Of a DNA stretch of 64,000 nt, positions 1 to 12,603 are shown one piece after another. The stretch spans positions 5,704,001 to 5,768,000 of the forward strand of contig NZ_CP144555.1 of assembly GCF_036607905.1 (NCBI RefSeq), written 5' to 3'. The DNA is from Streptomyces sp. SCSIO 75703 (GTDB taxonomy: Bacteria > Actinomycetota > Actinomycetes > Streptomycetales > Streptomycetaceae). The notes under the pieces are model-generated. The model saw only the letters and a program-made list of their open reading frames with translations, did not search any database and had not been told where the DNA came from. Position 1 is the first letter of the stretch; the number at the start of each line of letters is the position of its first letter. A program made the translations under genes and the position numbers.

Positions 1-522
1 GAAGGCGGCCAGCTCTGGTCCGTCGTCGAGTTCCAGCACGTCAAGCCCGGCAAGGGCCCGGCCTTCGTGCGCACCAAGCTCAAGAACGTGCTCTCCGGCA
101 AGACCGTCGACAAGACCTTCAACGCCGGTGTCAAGGTCGACACCGCCACCGTCGACCGCCGCGACATGCAGTTCTCCTACATGGACGGCGACTACTTCGT
201 CTTCATGGACATGGAGACCTACGACCAGCTCCACGTCGACCGCAAGGTCGTCGGGGACACCGCCCACTTCCTGGTCGAGGGCTTCGAGGCCACCGTCGCC
301 CAGCACGAGGGCGAGGTGCTCTCCGTCGAGCTGCCCGCGGCCGTCGAGCTGACGGTCCAGGACACCGAGCCCGGCGTCCAGGGCGACCGCTCCACCGGCG
401 GCACCAAGCCCGCCACGCTGGAGACCGGCCACCAGATCCAGGTCCCGCTCTTCATCACCACCGGTGAGAAGATCAAGGTCGACACCCGCACCAGCGACTA
501 CCTCGGCCGGGTGAACGGCTAA
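1..522 (+). CDS. efp: Elongation factor P (5' end cut by window)
   Basis: Translation factor that enters the ribosomal E/P region and relieves stalling at proline runs. The reading frame is open from base 1 and gives 173 residues; bacterial EF-P is about 185-188, so about 15 N-terminal residues lie outside the window. The loop of domain I reads VKPGKGPAF (partial residues 14-22); the second lysine is the position that is modified in Escherichia coli. The proline after KG gives the PGKGP loop which, as I recall, is typical of actinobacterial EF-P that works with an unmodified lysine. Domains II and III follow, with the conserved GDRSTGGTKPATLETG stretch near the end. nusB starts 2 bases after the stop, so the two are almost certainly co-transcribed. 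Confidence 0.97.
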   Translation, partial: EGGQLWSVVEFQHVKPGKGPAFVRTKLKNVLSGKTVDKTFNAGVKVDTATVDRRDMQFSYMDGDYFVFMDMETYDQLHVDRKVVGDTAHFLVEGFEATVAQHEGEVLSVELPAAVELTVQDTEPGVQGDRSTGGTKPATLETGHQIQVPLFITTGEKIKVDTRTSDYLGRVNG

Positions 523-524
523 CC

Positions 525-959
525 GTGGCTGCTCGCAACACGGCCCGCAAGCGCGCCTTCCAGATCCTCTTCGAGGGCGACCAGCGCGGTGCCGATGTCC
601 TGACGGTCCTCGCCGACTGGGTCCGGCACGCCCGGTCCGACACCCGGCAGCCGCCGGTGAGCGAGTACACGATGGATCTCGTGGAGGGCTACGCCGTGCG
701 CGCCGCGCGCATCGACGAGCTGATCGCCCAGTACGCGGTGGGCTGGACGCTCGACCGGATGCCGGTCGTCGACCGCAACATCCTGCGGCTGGGTGCCTAC
801 GAGCTGATCTGGGTCGACGCCACCCCGGACGCCGTCGTCCTCGACGAGATGGTCCAGCTCGCCAAGGAGTTCTCCACGGACGACTCGCCGGCCTTCGTCA
901 ACGGGCTGCTCGGCCGGCTCAAGGAGCTGAAGCCGTCGCTGCGCCGGGAAGACGCCTGA
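525..959 (+). CDS. nusB: Transcription antitermination factor NusB
   Basis: All-helical RNA-binding protein that, with NusE/S10, binds boxA RNA and supports antitermination on rRNA operons. The 144 residues match the family length. The N-terminal ARNTARKRAFQILFEGDQ and the central WTLDRMPVVDRNILRLGAYEL block are NusB hallmarks. The GTG start sits 2 bases after the efp stop, so translation is probably coupled. It is the last gene before a strong hairpin terminator. Confidence 0.96.
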   Translation: MAARNTARKRAFQILFEGDQRGADVLTVLADWVRHARSDTRQPPVSEYTMDLVEGYAVRAARIDELIAQYAVGWTLDRMPVVDRNILRLGAYELIWVDATPDAVVLDEMVQLAKEFSTDDSPAFVNGLLGRLKELKPSLRREDA

Positions 960-970
960 CCGCTGTCGCC

Positions 971-1013
971 GCCCGAGGGGCCCGCGGCACCGCCCGCCGC
1001 GGGCCCCTCGGGC
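971..1013 (+). terminator. Hairpin terminator after nusB
   Basis: Perfect 17-bp inverted repeat (971-987 with 997-1013) around a 9-nt loop, 11 bases after the nusB stop. There is no U-tract, which is usual for Streptomyces terminators. It should close the efp-nusB transcript. Confidence 0.75.
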
Positions 1014-1049
1014 GTCGGGCGGTGCCGGGGTCGTCCCGGAACCGAAAAA

Positions 1050-1095
1050 GCCGCCGGGGTGACCGGAACCATGTGGTTCCGGTCACCCCGGCGGC
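1050..1095 (-). terminator. bldD intrinsic terminator, probably bidirectional
   Basis: Perfect 21-bp stem (1050-1070 with 1075-1095) with the 4-nt loop ATGT. Read on the minus strand the stem is followed by five T (plus-strand A run at 1045-1049), a classical intrinsic terminator for bldD, which ends at 1123. Read on the plus strand it backs up the nusB hairpin. Confidence 0.85.
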
Positions 1096-1122
1096 ACGTT
1101 TCTGCTGGGGCGGGGGAGGCGG

Positions 1123-1626
1123 TCAGCCCTCCTCGTGGGTGGCGACCGCGCGGCGCGCGTCCGCGTCCAGCACACCCCAGCTGATGAGCTGCTCGGTCAG
1201 CACCGAGGGCGACTGGTCGTAGATCACGGCGAGGGTGCGCAGGTCGTCCTGGCGGATCGAGAGCACCTTGCCGTTGTAGTCACCGCGCTGCGACTGGATC
1301 GTGGCGGCGTACCGCTGGAGGGGGCCCGCCTTCTCGGCCGGCACGGTGGCCAGCCGTTCCAGGTCCAGGACCAGCTTCGGCGGCGGCTCGGCCGCGCCGC
1401 CCGGGGTCGTCCCCGGCAGCAGCTCCTGCACGGGAACGCCGTAGAAGTCCGCCAGCTCGGCGAGGCGCTGCACCGTCACGGCGCGGTCGCCGCGCTCGTA
1501 CGAACCGACCACCACGGCCTTCCAGCGGCCCTGGGACTTCTCCTCGACACCGTGGAGGGAAAGGCCCTGCTGGGTGCGGATGGCCCGGAGCTTGGCCCCG
1601 AGCTGTTTGGCGTATTCGCTGGACAT
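1123..1626 (-). CDS. bldD: Developmental master repressor BldD
   Basis: DNA-binding repressor that holds Streptomyces in vegetative growth and represses sporulation genes when dimerised by tetrameric cyclic di-GMP. The 167-residue protein has an N-terminal XRE-type helix-turn-helix (about residues 5-65, QLGAKLRAIRTQQGLSLHGV then VVGSYERGDRAVTV) and a C-terminal cyclic di-GMP domain with the signature RGD-X8-RQDD. An in-frame ATG 15 bases upstream exists. I chose MSSEYAK because GGGAG lies 4 bases before it and the known protein begins there. The gene is monocistronic with its own terminator, and its promoter overlaps a BldD-type operator, so it should be autoregulated. Confidence 0.97.
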   Translation of the reverse strand: MSSEYAKQLGAKLRAIRTQQGLSLHGVEEKSQGRWKAVVVGSYERGDRAVTVQRLAELADFYGVPVQELLPGTTPGGAAEPPPKLVLDLERLATVPAEKAGPLQRYAATIQSQRGDYNGKVLSIRQDDLRTLAVIYDQSPSVLTEQLISWGVLDADARRAVATHEEG

Positions 1627-1681
1627 ATGGCTCCCGGACAAGGTGTCGACGCGGCCGGCCCTGTTGTCTGCCGCGCGGCTG

Positions 1682-1724
1682 GTAACTCACTGTGAGGTTA
1701 CGCAGAGTTACTTGCCTGCGTCAA
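1682..1724 (-). promoter_or_regulatory. bldD promoter with overlapping BldD operator
   Basis: On the minus strand TTGACG (plus 1719-1724), an 18-bp spacer and TAACCT (plus 1695-1700) form a good sigma-HrdB promoter. The -10 lies inside a near-perfect inverted repeat at 1682-1701 (GTAACTCAC-T-GTGAGGTTAC), which contains the published BldD half-site pattern AGTGA/TCAC. The overlap fits autorepression. The sites are seen in the sequence; the regulation is inferred from BldD work in other streptomycetes. Confidence 0.7.
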
Positions 1725-1850
1725 GCCGAATGGTCCGCCCCGGCTGATCCGTGATATCCGCGGCCCGTTACTGCGTACGGGTGGCCCCGGCGCGGCACCG
1801 GGGTGACGGGGGCGGGTCCCGGGCGGTGCGGGACGCTCCGGCGGGCCTGC

Positions 1851-1911
1851 TACGGTAGGTGGTGCAAATCCGACGTCCTTTAAGGTCCGTCCCGTGAGAC
1901 GGAGAAGGAGG
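1851..1911 (+). promoter_or_regulatory. pyr operon leader: PyrR-binding hairpin sequestering the pyrR ribosome binding site
   Basis: A possible -10 (TACGGT, 1851-1856) has no clear -35. The leader then carries a two-part hairpin. The upper stem CCGTC (1887-1891) pairs with GACGG (1898-1902) around loop CCGTGA, and the loop region TCCCGTGAGAC fits the PyrR recognition consensus UCCnGnGAGrC. The lower stem TCCTT (1876-1880) pairs with AAGGA (1905-1909), which is part of the Shine-Dalgarno AAGGAGG (1905-1911) of pyrR. PyrR with UMP bound should therefore block translation, the mode described for Mycobacterium smegmatis, rather than control a transcription attenuator. I see no U-rich terminator here. 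Confidence 0.7.
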
Positions 1912-1921
1912 TCCGTTTCGT

Positions 1922-2530
1922 ATGGACACGCACGACAGGCGTGGCGAACAGGCCCGGCCGGCGGAACCCCGCCCCGAGGCGCGGCCCGTCCTGGAGGCCC
2001 CCGACATCGCCCGGGTGCTCACCCGCATCGCCCACGAGATCGTCGAACGCGCCAAGGGCGCCGACGACGTGGTGCTCCTCGGCATCCCCACCCGGGGCGT
2101 CTTCCTCGCCCGGCGGCTGGCCGCCAAGCTGGAGGAGATCACCGAGCGCGCGATCCCGGTCGGCTCCCTCGACATCACCATGTACCGCGACGACCTGCGC
2201 CTGCAGCCGCCGCGGGCGCTGGCCCGCACCGAGATCCCCGGTGACGGCGTCGACGGCCGCCTCGTCGTCCTCGTCGACGACGTCCTCTTCTCCGGGCGCA
2301 CCATCCGCGCCGCCCTGGACGCCCTGAACGACATCGGGCGCCCCCGCGCGGTGCAACTCGCCGTCCTCGTCGACCGCGGCCACCGCGAGCTGCCCATCCG
2401 CGCCGACTACGTCGGCAAGAACCTCCCCACCTCGCTGCGGGAGACGGTCAAGGTCCTGCTCGCCGAGGAGGACGGCCGCGACACCGTGCTGCTCGGTGCC
2501 AAGCGGACCACCCCCGGCGCGCACCCGTAA
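1922..2530 (+). CDS. pyrR: Pyrimidine operon regulator / uracil phosphoribosyltransferase PyrR
   Basis: RNA-binding regulator of the pyr operon that senses UMP, and usually a uracil phosphoribosyltransferase. The 202 residues contain a type I PRTase fold with the PRPP loop VVLVDDVLFSGRT (residues 115-127) and the PTRGVFLARRLA segment near residue 56. The N-terminus is extended by about 20 charged residues compared with Bacillus PyrR. The ATG is 10 bases after AAGGAGG, which is part of the PyrR-binding hairpin, so the protein probably represses its own and downstream translation. It is the first gene of the pyr operon; 144 bases separate it from pyrB. Confidence 0.95.
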   Translation: MDTHDRRGEQARPAEPRPEARPVLEAPDIARVLTRIAHEIVERAKGADDVVLLGIPTRGVFLARRLAAKLEEITERAIPVGSLDITMYRDDLRLQPPRALARTEIPGDGVDGRLVVLVDDVLFSGRTIRAALDALNDIGRPRAVQLAVLVDRGHRELPIRADYVGKNLPTSLRETVKVLLAEEDGRDTVLLGAKRTTPGAHP

Positions 2531-2674
2531 CGTCCGGCCCACGCCCCCGCGGGCCAGCGCCCGCCCTCCGGCACGCCGACGTGCCTCCGAGGCCCCCGGG
2601 ACGCACCCCGGCACGCCCGGACACGCCCGAATTCTCCTGATCTTCCGCTTGAATCGTCTTACGGAGCCTGACAG

Positions 2675-3655
2675 ATGCAGCGCCATCTCATCTCGGCCGC
2701 CGACCTCTCCCGCGACGACGCCGTCCTGATCCTCGACACCGCCGAGGAGATGGCCCGGGTCGCCGACCGGCCGATCAAGAAACTGCCCACCCTGCGCGGC
2801 CGTACCGTCGTCAACCTCTTCTTCGAGGACTCCACCCGCACCCGGATCTCCTTCGAGGCCGCCGAGAAGCGGCTCTCCGCGGACGTCATCAACTTCACCG
2901 CCAAGGGGTCGAGCGTCTCCAAGGGCGAGTCCCTCAAGGACACCGCCCAGACGCTGGAGGCCATGGGCGTGGACGCGGTCGTCATCCGGCACAGCGCCTC
3001 GGGCGCCCCCTACCGGCTGGCCACCTCGGGCTGGATCGACGCGGCCGTCGTCAACGCGGGCGACGGCACCCACCAGCACCCCACCCAGGCCCTGCTGGAC
3101 GCGTTCACCATGCGCCGCCGGCTGGTCGGCCGCGACGCCGGCCTCGGCCGGGACCTGGACGGCCGGCACATCACCCTGGTCGGCGACATCCTGCACAGCC
3201 GGGTCGCCCGCTCGAACGTCGACCTGCTGCACACCCTCGGCGCCGAGGTCACCCTCGTCGCCCCGCCCACCCTGCTGCCGGTCGGCGTCGAGACCTGGCC
3301 CTGCGAGGTCTCCTACGACCTCGACGCCACCCTGCCCAAGTCCGACGCGGTGATGCTGCTGCGCGTCCAGCGTGAGCGCATGAACGCCGCGTTCTTCCCG
3401 ACCGAGCGCGAGTACGCCCGCCGCTACGGCCTCGACGGCGAGCGCATGGCGCGCATGCCCGACCACGCCATCGTCATGCACCCCGGCCCGATGGTCCGCG
3501 GCATGGAGATCACCGCCGACGTCGCCGACTCCGGCCGCTGCACCGCCGTCGAGCAGGTCACCAACGGCGTCTCCATCCGCATGGCCGTCCTGTACCTGCT
3601 GCTCGGCGGAAACGAGACCGCCCTCACCCACACCCGCACCACGGAGGAGAAGTAA
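2675..3655 (+). CDS. pyrB: Aspartate carbamoyltransferase catalytic subunit
   Basis: Cytoplasmic enzyme that condenses carbamoyl phosphate with aspartate, the committed step of pyrimidine synthesis. The 326 residues show the carbamoyl-phosphate loop STRTR (residues 53-57), HPTQ (135-138) and the C-terminal HPGPMVRG. No pyrI-like regulatory subunit follows, so this should be the unregulated trimeric type. GGAG precedes the ATG. The stop is 3 bases before pyrC, and the pyrC ribosome binding site GGAGGAG lies within the end of pyrB. Confidence 0.97.
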   Translation: MQRHLISAADLSRDDAVLILDTAEEMARVADRPIKKLPTLRGRTVVNLFFEDSTRTRISFEAAEKRLSADVINFTAKGSSVSKGESLKDTAQTLEAMGVDAVVIRHSASGAPYRLATSGWIDAAVVNAGDGTHQHPTQALLDAFTMRRRLVGRDAGLGRDLDGRHITLVGDILHSRVARSNVDLLHTLGAEVTLVAPPTLLPVGVETWPCEVSYDLDATLPKSDAVMLLRVQRERMNAAFFPTEREYARRYGLDGERMARMPDHAIVMHPGPMVRGMEITADVADSGRCTAVEQVTNGVSIRMAVLYLLLGGNETALTHTRTTEEK

Positions 3656-3658
3656 GAG

Positions 3659-4945
3659 ATGAGCAAGACCCTGATCCGCGGTGCGCGGGTGCTCGGCGGC
3701 GAACCCCGGGACGTCCTCGTCGAGGGCGGCGTCGTCGCCGAGGTCGGCACCGGCCTGAGCGCCGAGGGCGCCGAGGTCGTCGAGGCGGCGGGCAAGGTCC
3801 TCCTGCCGGGCCTCGTCGACCTCCACACCCACCTGCGCGAACCCGGCCGCGAGGACTCCGAGACGGTCCTGACCGGCACCCGCGCGGCGGCGAGCGGCGG
3901 CTACACCAGCGTCTTCGCCATGGCCAACACCTTCCCCGTCGCCGACACCGCCGGCGTCGTCGAGCAGGTCTACCGCCTCGGCCGCGACCACGGCTACTGC
4001 GACGTGCAGCCCATCGGCGCCGTCACCGTCGGCCTGGAGGGCACCCAGCTCGCCGAACTCGGGGCCATGCACGAGTCGGCGGCCGGCGTCACCGTCTTCT
4101 CCGACGACGGCAAGTGCGTCCACGACGCCGTGATCATGCGCCGTGCCCTGGAGTACGTGAAGGCGTTCGGCGGCGTCGTCGCCCAGCACGCCCAGGAGCC
4201 CCGGCTCACCGAGGGCGCCCAGATGAACGAGGGCGTCGTCTCCGCGGAACTGGGACTGGGCGGCTGGCCCGCCGTCGCCGAGGAGTCGATCATCGCGCGG
4301 GACGTCCTGCTCGCCGACCACGTCGGCTCCCGCGTCCACATCTGCCACCTCTCCACCGCCGGCTCCGTCGAGATCGTGCGCTGGGCCAAGTCCCGCGGCA
4401 TCGACGTCACCGCCGAGGTCACCCCGCACCACCTGCTCCTCACCGACGAACTGGTGCGCTCCTACGACCCCGTCTACAAGGTCAACCCGCCGCTGCGCAC
4501 GGAGCGCGACGTCATGGCGCTGCGCGAGGCGCTCGCCGACGGCACGATCGACATCGTCGCCACCGACCACGCCCCGCACCCGCACGAGGACAAGGACTGC
4601 GAGTGGGCCGCGGCCGCCATGGGCATGGTCGGCCTGGAGACCGCACTGTCGGTGGTCCAGGAGACGATGGTGGAGACGGGCCTGCTCGACTGGGCCGGCG
4701 TCGCCGACCGGATGTCCTTCACCCCGGCCCGGATCGGCCGCGCCACCGGCCACGGCCGCCCCGTCTCGGCTGGTGAGCCCGCCAACCTCACCCTCGTGGA
4801 CACCGCATACCGTGGCCGGGTGGACCCCGCGGGCTTCGCCTCGCGCAGCCGCAACACCCCCTACGAGGGCCGCGAGCTGCCGGGCCGTGTCACGCACACG
4901 TGGCTGCGGGGCAAGGCCACGCTCGTCGACGGGAAGCTCACGTGA
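3659..4945 (+). CDS. pyrC: Dihydroorotase
   Basis: Zinc enzyme that cyclises carbamoyl aspartate to dihydroorotate. The 428-residue length marks the class I amidohydrolase-type enzyme. Metal ligands are visible as HTH (residues 56-58) in DLHTHLREPG, and TDHAPH (residues 302-307) carries the catalytic aspartate. Translation is tightly coupled: its TGA overlaps the GTG of the next gene (GTGA). Confidence 0.97.
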   Translation: MSKTLIRGARVLGGEPRDVLVEGGVVAEVGTGLSAEGAEVVEAAGKVLLPGLVDLHTHLREPGREDSETVLTGTRAAASGGYTSVFAMANTFPVADTAGVVEQVYRLGRDHGYCDVQPIGAVTVGLEGTQLAELGAMHESAAGVTVFSDDGKCVHDAVIMRRALEYVKAFGGVVAQHAQEPRLTEGAQMNEGVVSAELGLGGWPAVAEESIIARDVLLADHVGSRVHICHLSTAGSVEIVRWAKSRGIDVTAEVTPHHLLLTDELVRSYDPVYKVNPPLRTERDVMALREALADGTIDIVATDHAPHPHEDKDCEWAAAAMGMVGLETALSVVQETMVETGLLDWAGVADRMSFTPARIGRATGHGRPVSAGEPANLTLVDTAYRGRVDPAGFASRSRNTPYEGRELPGRVTHTWLRGKATLVDGKLT

Positions 4946-5508
4946 CACCTGTAATCCTGCTGGCCGCCGAGAAGGAATCGGCGCAAGTGACCGACTGGGC
5001 CGCGCGCATCGGCTGGGTCGTCGGCCTCGGCCTGTTCGTGGCCCTCGTCTACTGGCTCATGCGCGAGGGCTGGAAGTGGCGCGGCACGCTCCAGGGCGAC
5101 CTGCCCGAGCTGCCCACCGCCCCCGACGCTCCCGGCCCGGTCCGGCTGACGATGAGCGGCCGCTACCACGGCTCCACCACCGCCGGGCAGTGGCTCGACC
5201 GCATCGTCGCCCGCGGACTGGGCACCCGCAGCCGCGCCGAGCTGACCCTGACCGACGCCGGACTGGAGGTCGCGCGCCCCGGCGCGGAGGACTTCTTCGT
5301 CCCCGCCGCCCGGCTGCGCGGGGCCCGCCTCGACAAGGGCATCGCCGGCAAGGTCCTCACCGAGGGCGGACTGCTCGTGGTGACCTGGGAGCACGGCGGC
5401 CGGCTGATCGACTCCGGCTTCCGCTTCGACCGCGCGGCGGAGCACACCGAGTGGGCCGACACCCTGAACGACATGATCAACAAGACGGAAACGGAAGGCG
5501 CACGATGA
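4942..5508 (+). CDS. Conserved actinobacterial membrane protein inside the pyr operon
   Basis: Function unknown. The 188-residue protein (GTG start overlapping the pyrC stop) has one predicted N-terminal membrane segment (about residues 22-42, WVVGLGLFVALVYWLM) followed by a soluble domain that resembles a PH-like/YdbS-type beta fold (my reading, low certainty). A second GTG at 4987, preceded by GAAGGAA, could be the true start and would remove 15 residues. The gene overlaps carA by ATGA. I recall the same gene between pyrC and carA in other streptomycetes, which argues for a conserved role linked to expression of the operon, but nothing shows a catalytic function. Confidence 0.85.
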   Translation: MTPVILLAAEKESAQVTDWAARIGWVVGLGLFVALVYWLMREGWKWRGTLQGDLPELPTAPDAPGPVRLTMSGRYHGSTTAGQWLDRIVARGLGTRSRAELTLTDAGLEVARPGAEDFFVPAARLRGARLDKGIAGKVLTEGGLLVVTWEHGGRLIDSGFRFDRAAEHTEWADTLNDMINKTETEGAR

Positions 5509-6639
5509 CGACCTCCACCAGGGGAGCAGCCAGGACTCCCGCCGTGCTCGTCCTGGAGGACGGCCGGAGCTTCCGCGGCCGTGCCTACGGGGCCGTGGGG
5601 GCCACCTTCGGCGAAGCCGTGTTCTCCACCGGCATGACCGGCTACCAGGAGACCCTGACCGACCCGTCGTACCACCGCCAGGTCGTCGTGATGACCGCCC
5701 CGCACGTCGGGAACACCGGCGTCAACGACGAGGACCGCGAGTCCCGCACGATGTGGGTCGCCGGCTTCGTCGTCCGCGACCCCGCCCGGCTGCCCTCCAA
5801 CTGGCGCTCCCGCCGCTCCCTCGACGACGAACTGGCCGAGCAGGGCGTCGTCGGCATCTCCGGGATCGACACCCGCGCCCTCACCCGCCACCTGCGCGAG
5901 CGCGGCGCCATGCGCGCCGGCATCTTCTCCGGCGACGACCTCGCCGACGAGGCCGCCCTGCTCGCCCGGGTCCGCGAGACCCCCGGCATGGCCGGCGCCG
6001 ACCTGACCGCCGAGGTGACCACCGCCGAGGCGTACGTGGTCCCCGCGGTCGGCGAGAAGCGGTTCACCGTCGCCGCCGTCGACCTCGGCATCAAGGGCAC
6101 CACCCCGCACCGCATGGCCCAGCGCGGCATCGAGGTGCACGTCCTGCCCGCCACCGCCACCGTGGAGGACATCCACGCCCTCGGTCCCGACGGCGTCTTC
6201 TTCTCCAACGGCCCCGGCGACCCCGCGACCGCCGACCACGCCGTCTCCCTGATGCGCGGCGTCCTGGACCGCGGCACCCCGCTCTTCGGCATCTGCTTCG
6301 GCAACCAGATCCTCGGCCGCGCCCTCGGCTTCGGCACCTACAAGCTGAAGTACGGCCACCGCGGCATCAACCAGCCCGTGCAGGACCGCACGACCGGCAA
6401 GGTCGAGATCACCTCGCACAACCACGGCTTCGCCGTCGACGCCCCGCTCGACCGGGTCTGCGACACCCCCTACGGCCGCGTCGAGGTCTCCCACGTCTGC
6501 CTCAACGACGACGTGGTGGAGGGTCTGCGCCTCCTCGACCGGCCGGCCTTCAGCGTCCAGTACCACCCGGAGGCGGCCTCCGGTCCCCACGACGCCGCCT
6601 ACCTGTTCGACCGTTTCGTCTCCCTGATGGAGGGCCAGC

Positions 6640-6647
<8 letters not shown>
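5505..6647 (+). CDS. carA: Carbamoyl-phosphate synthase small (glutaminase) subunit
   Basis: Hydrolyses glutamine and channels ammonia to CarB. The 380 residues have the CarA N-terminal domain (GATFGEAVFSTGMTGYQE) and a class I glutamine amidotransferase domain with nucleophile Cys264 in GICFGN and the catalytic pair His354/Glu356 in YHPEA. The ATG overlaps the upstream stop (ATGA), which fixes the start although the frame is open further upstream. The 3' end overlaps carB by 8 bases. Confidence 0.97.
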
Positions 6648-9948
<3,301 letters not shown>

Positions 9949-9955
9949 CACTCCC

Positions 9956-9985
9956 GAGGGGGACACCGGAGACGGTGTCCCCCTC
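9956..9985 (+). terminator. GNRA-capped hairpin between carB and pyrD
   Basis: Perfect 13-bp stem (9956-9968 with 9973-9985) closed by a GAGA tetraloop, 8 bases after the carB stop, without a U-tract. It may be a partial terminator or a processing/stability element that lowers pyrD-pyrF expression. The remaining 93 bases to pyrD show no clear promoter. Confidence 0.5.
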
Positions 9986-10078
9986 CTCGTGGCGGCCCCC
10001 GCACACGGCCGCCCCCTGCGCTCACGACGCTTCCCAAGCCCCGCGCGGGCTTGCCGAGGACCCCTGGGACACCGACAC

Positions 10079-11181
<1,103 letters not shown>

Positions 11182-11185
<4 letters not shown>

Positions 11186-12021
11186 CCGAGTCCTTCGGCG
11201 CACGCCTGCGCCGTGCCATGGACGAGCGCGGACCGCTGTGCGTGGGCATCGACCCGCACGCCTCCCTGCTCGCCGACTGGGGACTGGCCGACGACGTCGC
11301 CGGACTGGAGCGGTTCAGCCGCACCGCCGTCGAGGCGCTCGCCGGCCACGTCGCGGTCCTCAAACCGCAGAGCGCCTTCTACGAACGGTTCGGCTCGCGC
11401 GGCGTCGCGGTGCTGGAGGCGTCCGTCCGGGAGGCCCGGGAGGCCGGCGCGCTGGTCCTCATGGACGCCAAGCGCGGCGACATCGGCTCCACCATGGCCG
11501 CCTACGCCGAGTCCTTCCTGCGCCCGGACGCCCCGCTCTTCTCGGACGCGCTCACCGTCTCGCCCTACCTCGGCTACGGCTCCCTGAAGCCCGCGGCCGA
11601 CCTGGCCCGGGAGAGCGGCGCGGGGCTCTTCGTGCTGGCGCTGACCTCCAACCCGGAGGGCGCCGAGGTGCAGCACGCCGTCCGGGCCGACGGGCGGACC
11701 GTCGCCGCGACCGTGCTGGCCCACCTGGCGGCCGAGAACGCCGGCCAGGAGCCGCTGGGCTCCTTCGGCGCGGTGGTCGGCGCGACCCTGGGCGACCTCG
11801 GCGCCTACGACCTGGACACGGGCGGTCCGCTCCTGGCGCCGGGCATCGGGGCACAGGGGGCGACCCCGGCGGATCTGCCGCGCGTCTTCGGCTCCGCGCT
11901 GGGCCGGGTGCTGCCCAGCGTCAGCCGGGGCGTGCTGCGGCACGGTCCCGCCCCGGCGGCGCTGCGCGGGGCCGCCGAGCGTCTGGCATCCGAGGTCAGG
12001 ACGGTCGTGGGGGACGCGTAG
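11182..12021 (+). CDS. pyrF: Orotidine-5'-phosphate decarboxylase (type 2)
   Basis: Last step of UMP synthesis. The 279 residues show the type 2 signature DAKRGDIGST with catalytic Lys97, and CVGIDPH near the N-terminus. Type 2 enzymes of this length are usual in actinobacteria. Translation is coupled to pyrD by an ATGA overlap. It is the last gene of the operon, and an inverted-repeat cluster follows at once. Confidence 0.96.
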
Positions 12022-12022
12022 A

Positions 12023-12076
12023 GTCAGGCATACATCCTCGAATCCGAGGCAATATGTCCTAAATGTCTGGCCTGAC
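12023..12076. repeat. Nested inverted repeats between pyrF and the sIHF gene
   Basis: An outer pair GTCAGGC (12023-12029) / GCCTGAC (12070-12076) encloses an inner hairpin CCTCG-AATC-CGAGG (12036-12049) flanked by ACAT/ATGT. The stretch is unusually A/T-rich for this genome. It could be the pyr operon terminator, a regulatory site for the sIHF gene, or both. Confidence 0.45.
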
Positions 12077-12108
12077 GGAGGCTGACCAGGACTTTTCCGC
12101 TGTTCTCG

Positions 12109-12137
12109 CTGACTCTGGCGGACTGGACCGCTAGTCT
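12109..12137 (+). promoter_or_regulatory. Candidate promoter of the sIHF gene
   Basis: CTGACT (12109-12114), a 17-bp spacer and TAGTCT (12132-12137) fit the sigma-HrdB pattern TTGACn/TAnnnT. The start would lie near 12144, giving a leader of about 135 nt before the GTG at 12279. Matched by eye only. Confidence 0.4.
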
Positions 12138-12278
12138 CCGTCGGGTGGGGGCGCCTCCCACGCCCCTCAAGACAGGGGAGGAACGGGCAAGCGTGTTGCT
12201 CGTGGCTCCCCGGGTGTGGGGCGACTAGGTTCCTCACCGGTCCGTATCCGACAGTTCGACATCCGAGGTGACGTAGGC

Positions 12279-12602
12279 GTGGCTCTTCCGCCCCTTACCC
12301 CTGAACAGCGCGCAGCCGCGCTCGAAAAGGCCGCCGCGGCTCGCCGGGAGCGGGCCGAGGTCAAGAATCGACTCAAGCACTCCGGCGCCTCCCTGCACGA
12401 GGTCATCAAGCAGGGCCAGGAGAACGACGTCATCGGCAAGATGAAGGTCTCCGCCCTCCTGGAGTCCCTGCCGGGCGTGGGCAAAGTCCGCGCCAAGCAG
12501 ATCATGGAGCGGCTCGGCATCTCCGAGAGCCGCCGCGTGCGCGGTCTCGGCTCCAACCAGATCGCCTCGCTGGAGCGCGAGTTCGGCAGCACCGGCGGCT
12601 GA
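12279..12602 (+). CDS. Streptomyces integration host factor (sIHF/mIHF family)
   Basis: Small nucleoid-associated protein, unrelated to the alpha/beta IHF of E. coli, that bends DNA and affects nucleoid compaction, sporulation and antibiotic production. The 107 residues begin VALPPLTPEQRAAALEKA (long helix) and contain the helix-two-turns-helix DNA-binding block ESLPGVGKVRAKQIMERLGI (about residues 61-80). GTG is chosen because GAGGTGA lies just upstream and the mature family starts MALPPLTPEQ; in-frame codons further upstream are unlike the family. gmk follows after a short hairpin. Confidence 0.95.
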   Translation: MALPPLTPEQRAAALEKAAAARRERAEVKNRLKHSGASLHEVIKQGQENDVIGKMKVSALLESLPGVGKVRAKQIMERLGISESRRVRGLGSNQIASLEREFGSTGG

Positions 12603-12603
12603 G

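Noticed and set aside
1880..4948. Very long minus-strand open frame opposite pyrR-pyrB-pyrC (over 1000 codons), and others opposite carB and priA
   Set aside because: Mirror of GC-rich codon usage on the coding strand; Gly/Ala/Val/Asp-rich low-complexity translation, no family resemblance, and the real genes lie on the plus strand with clear motifs.
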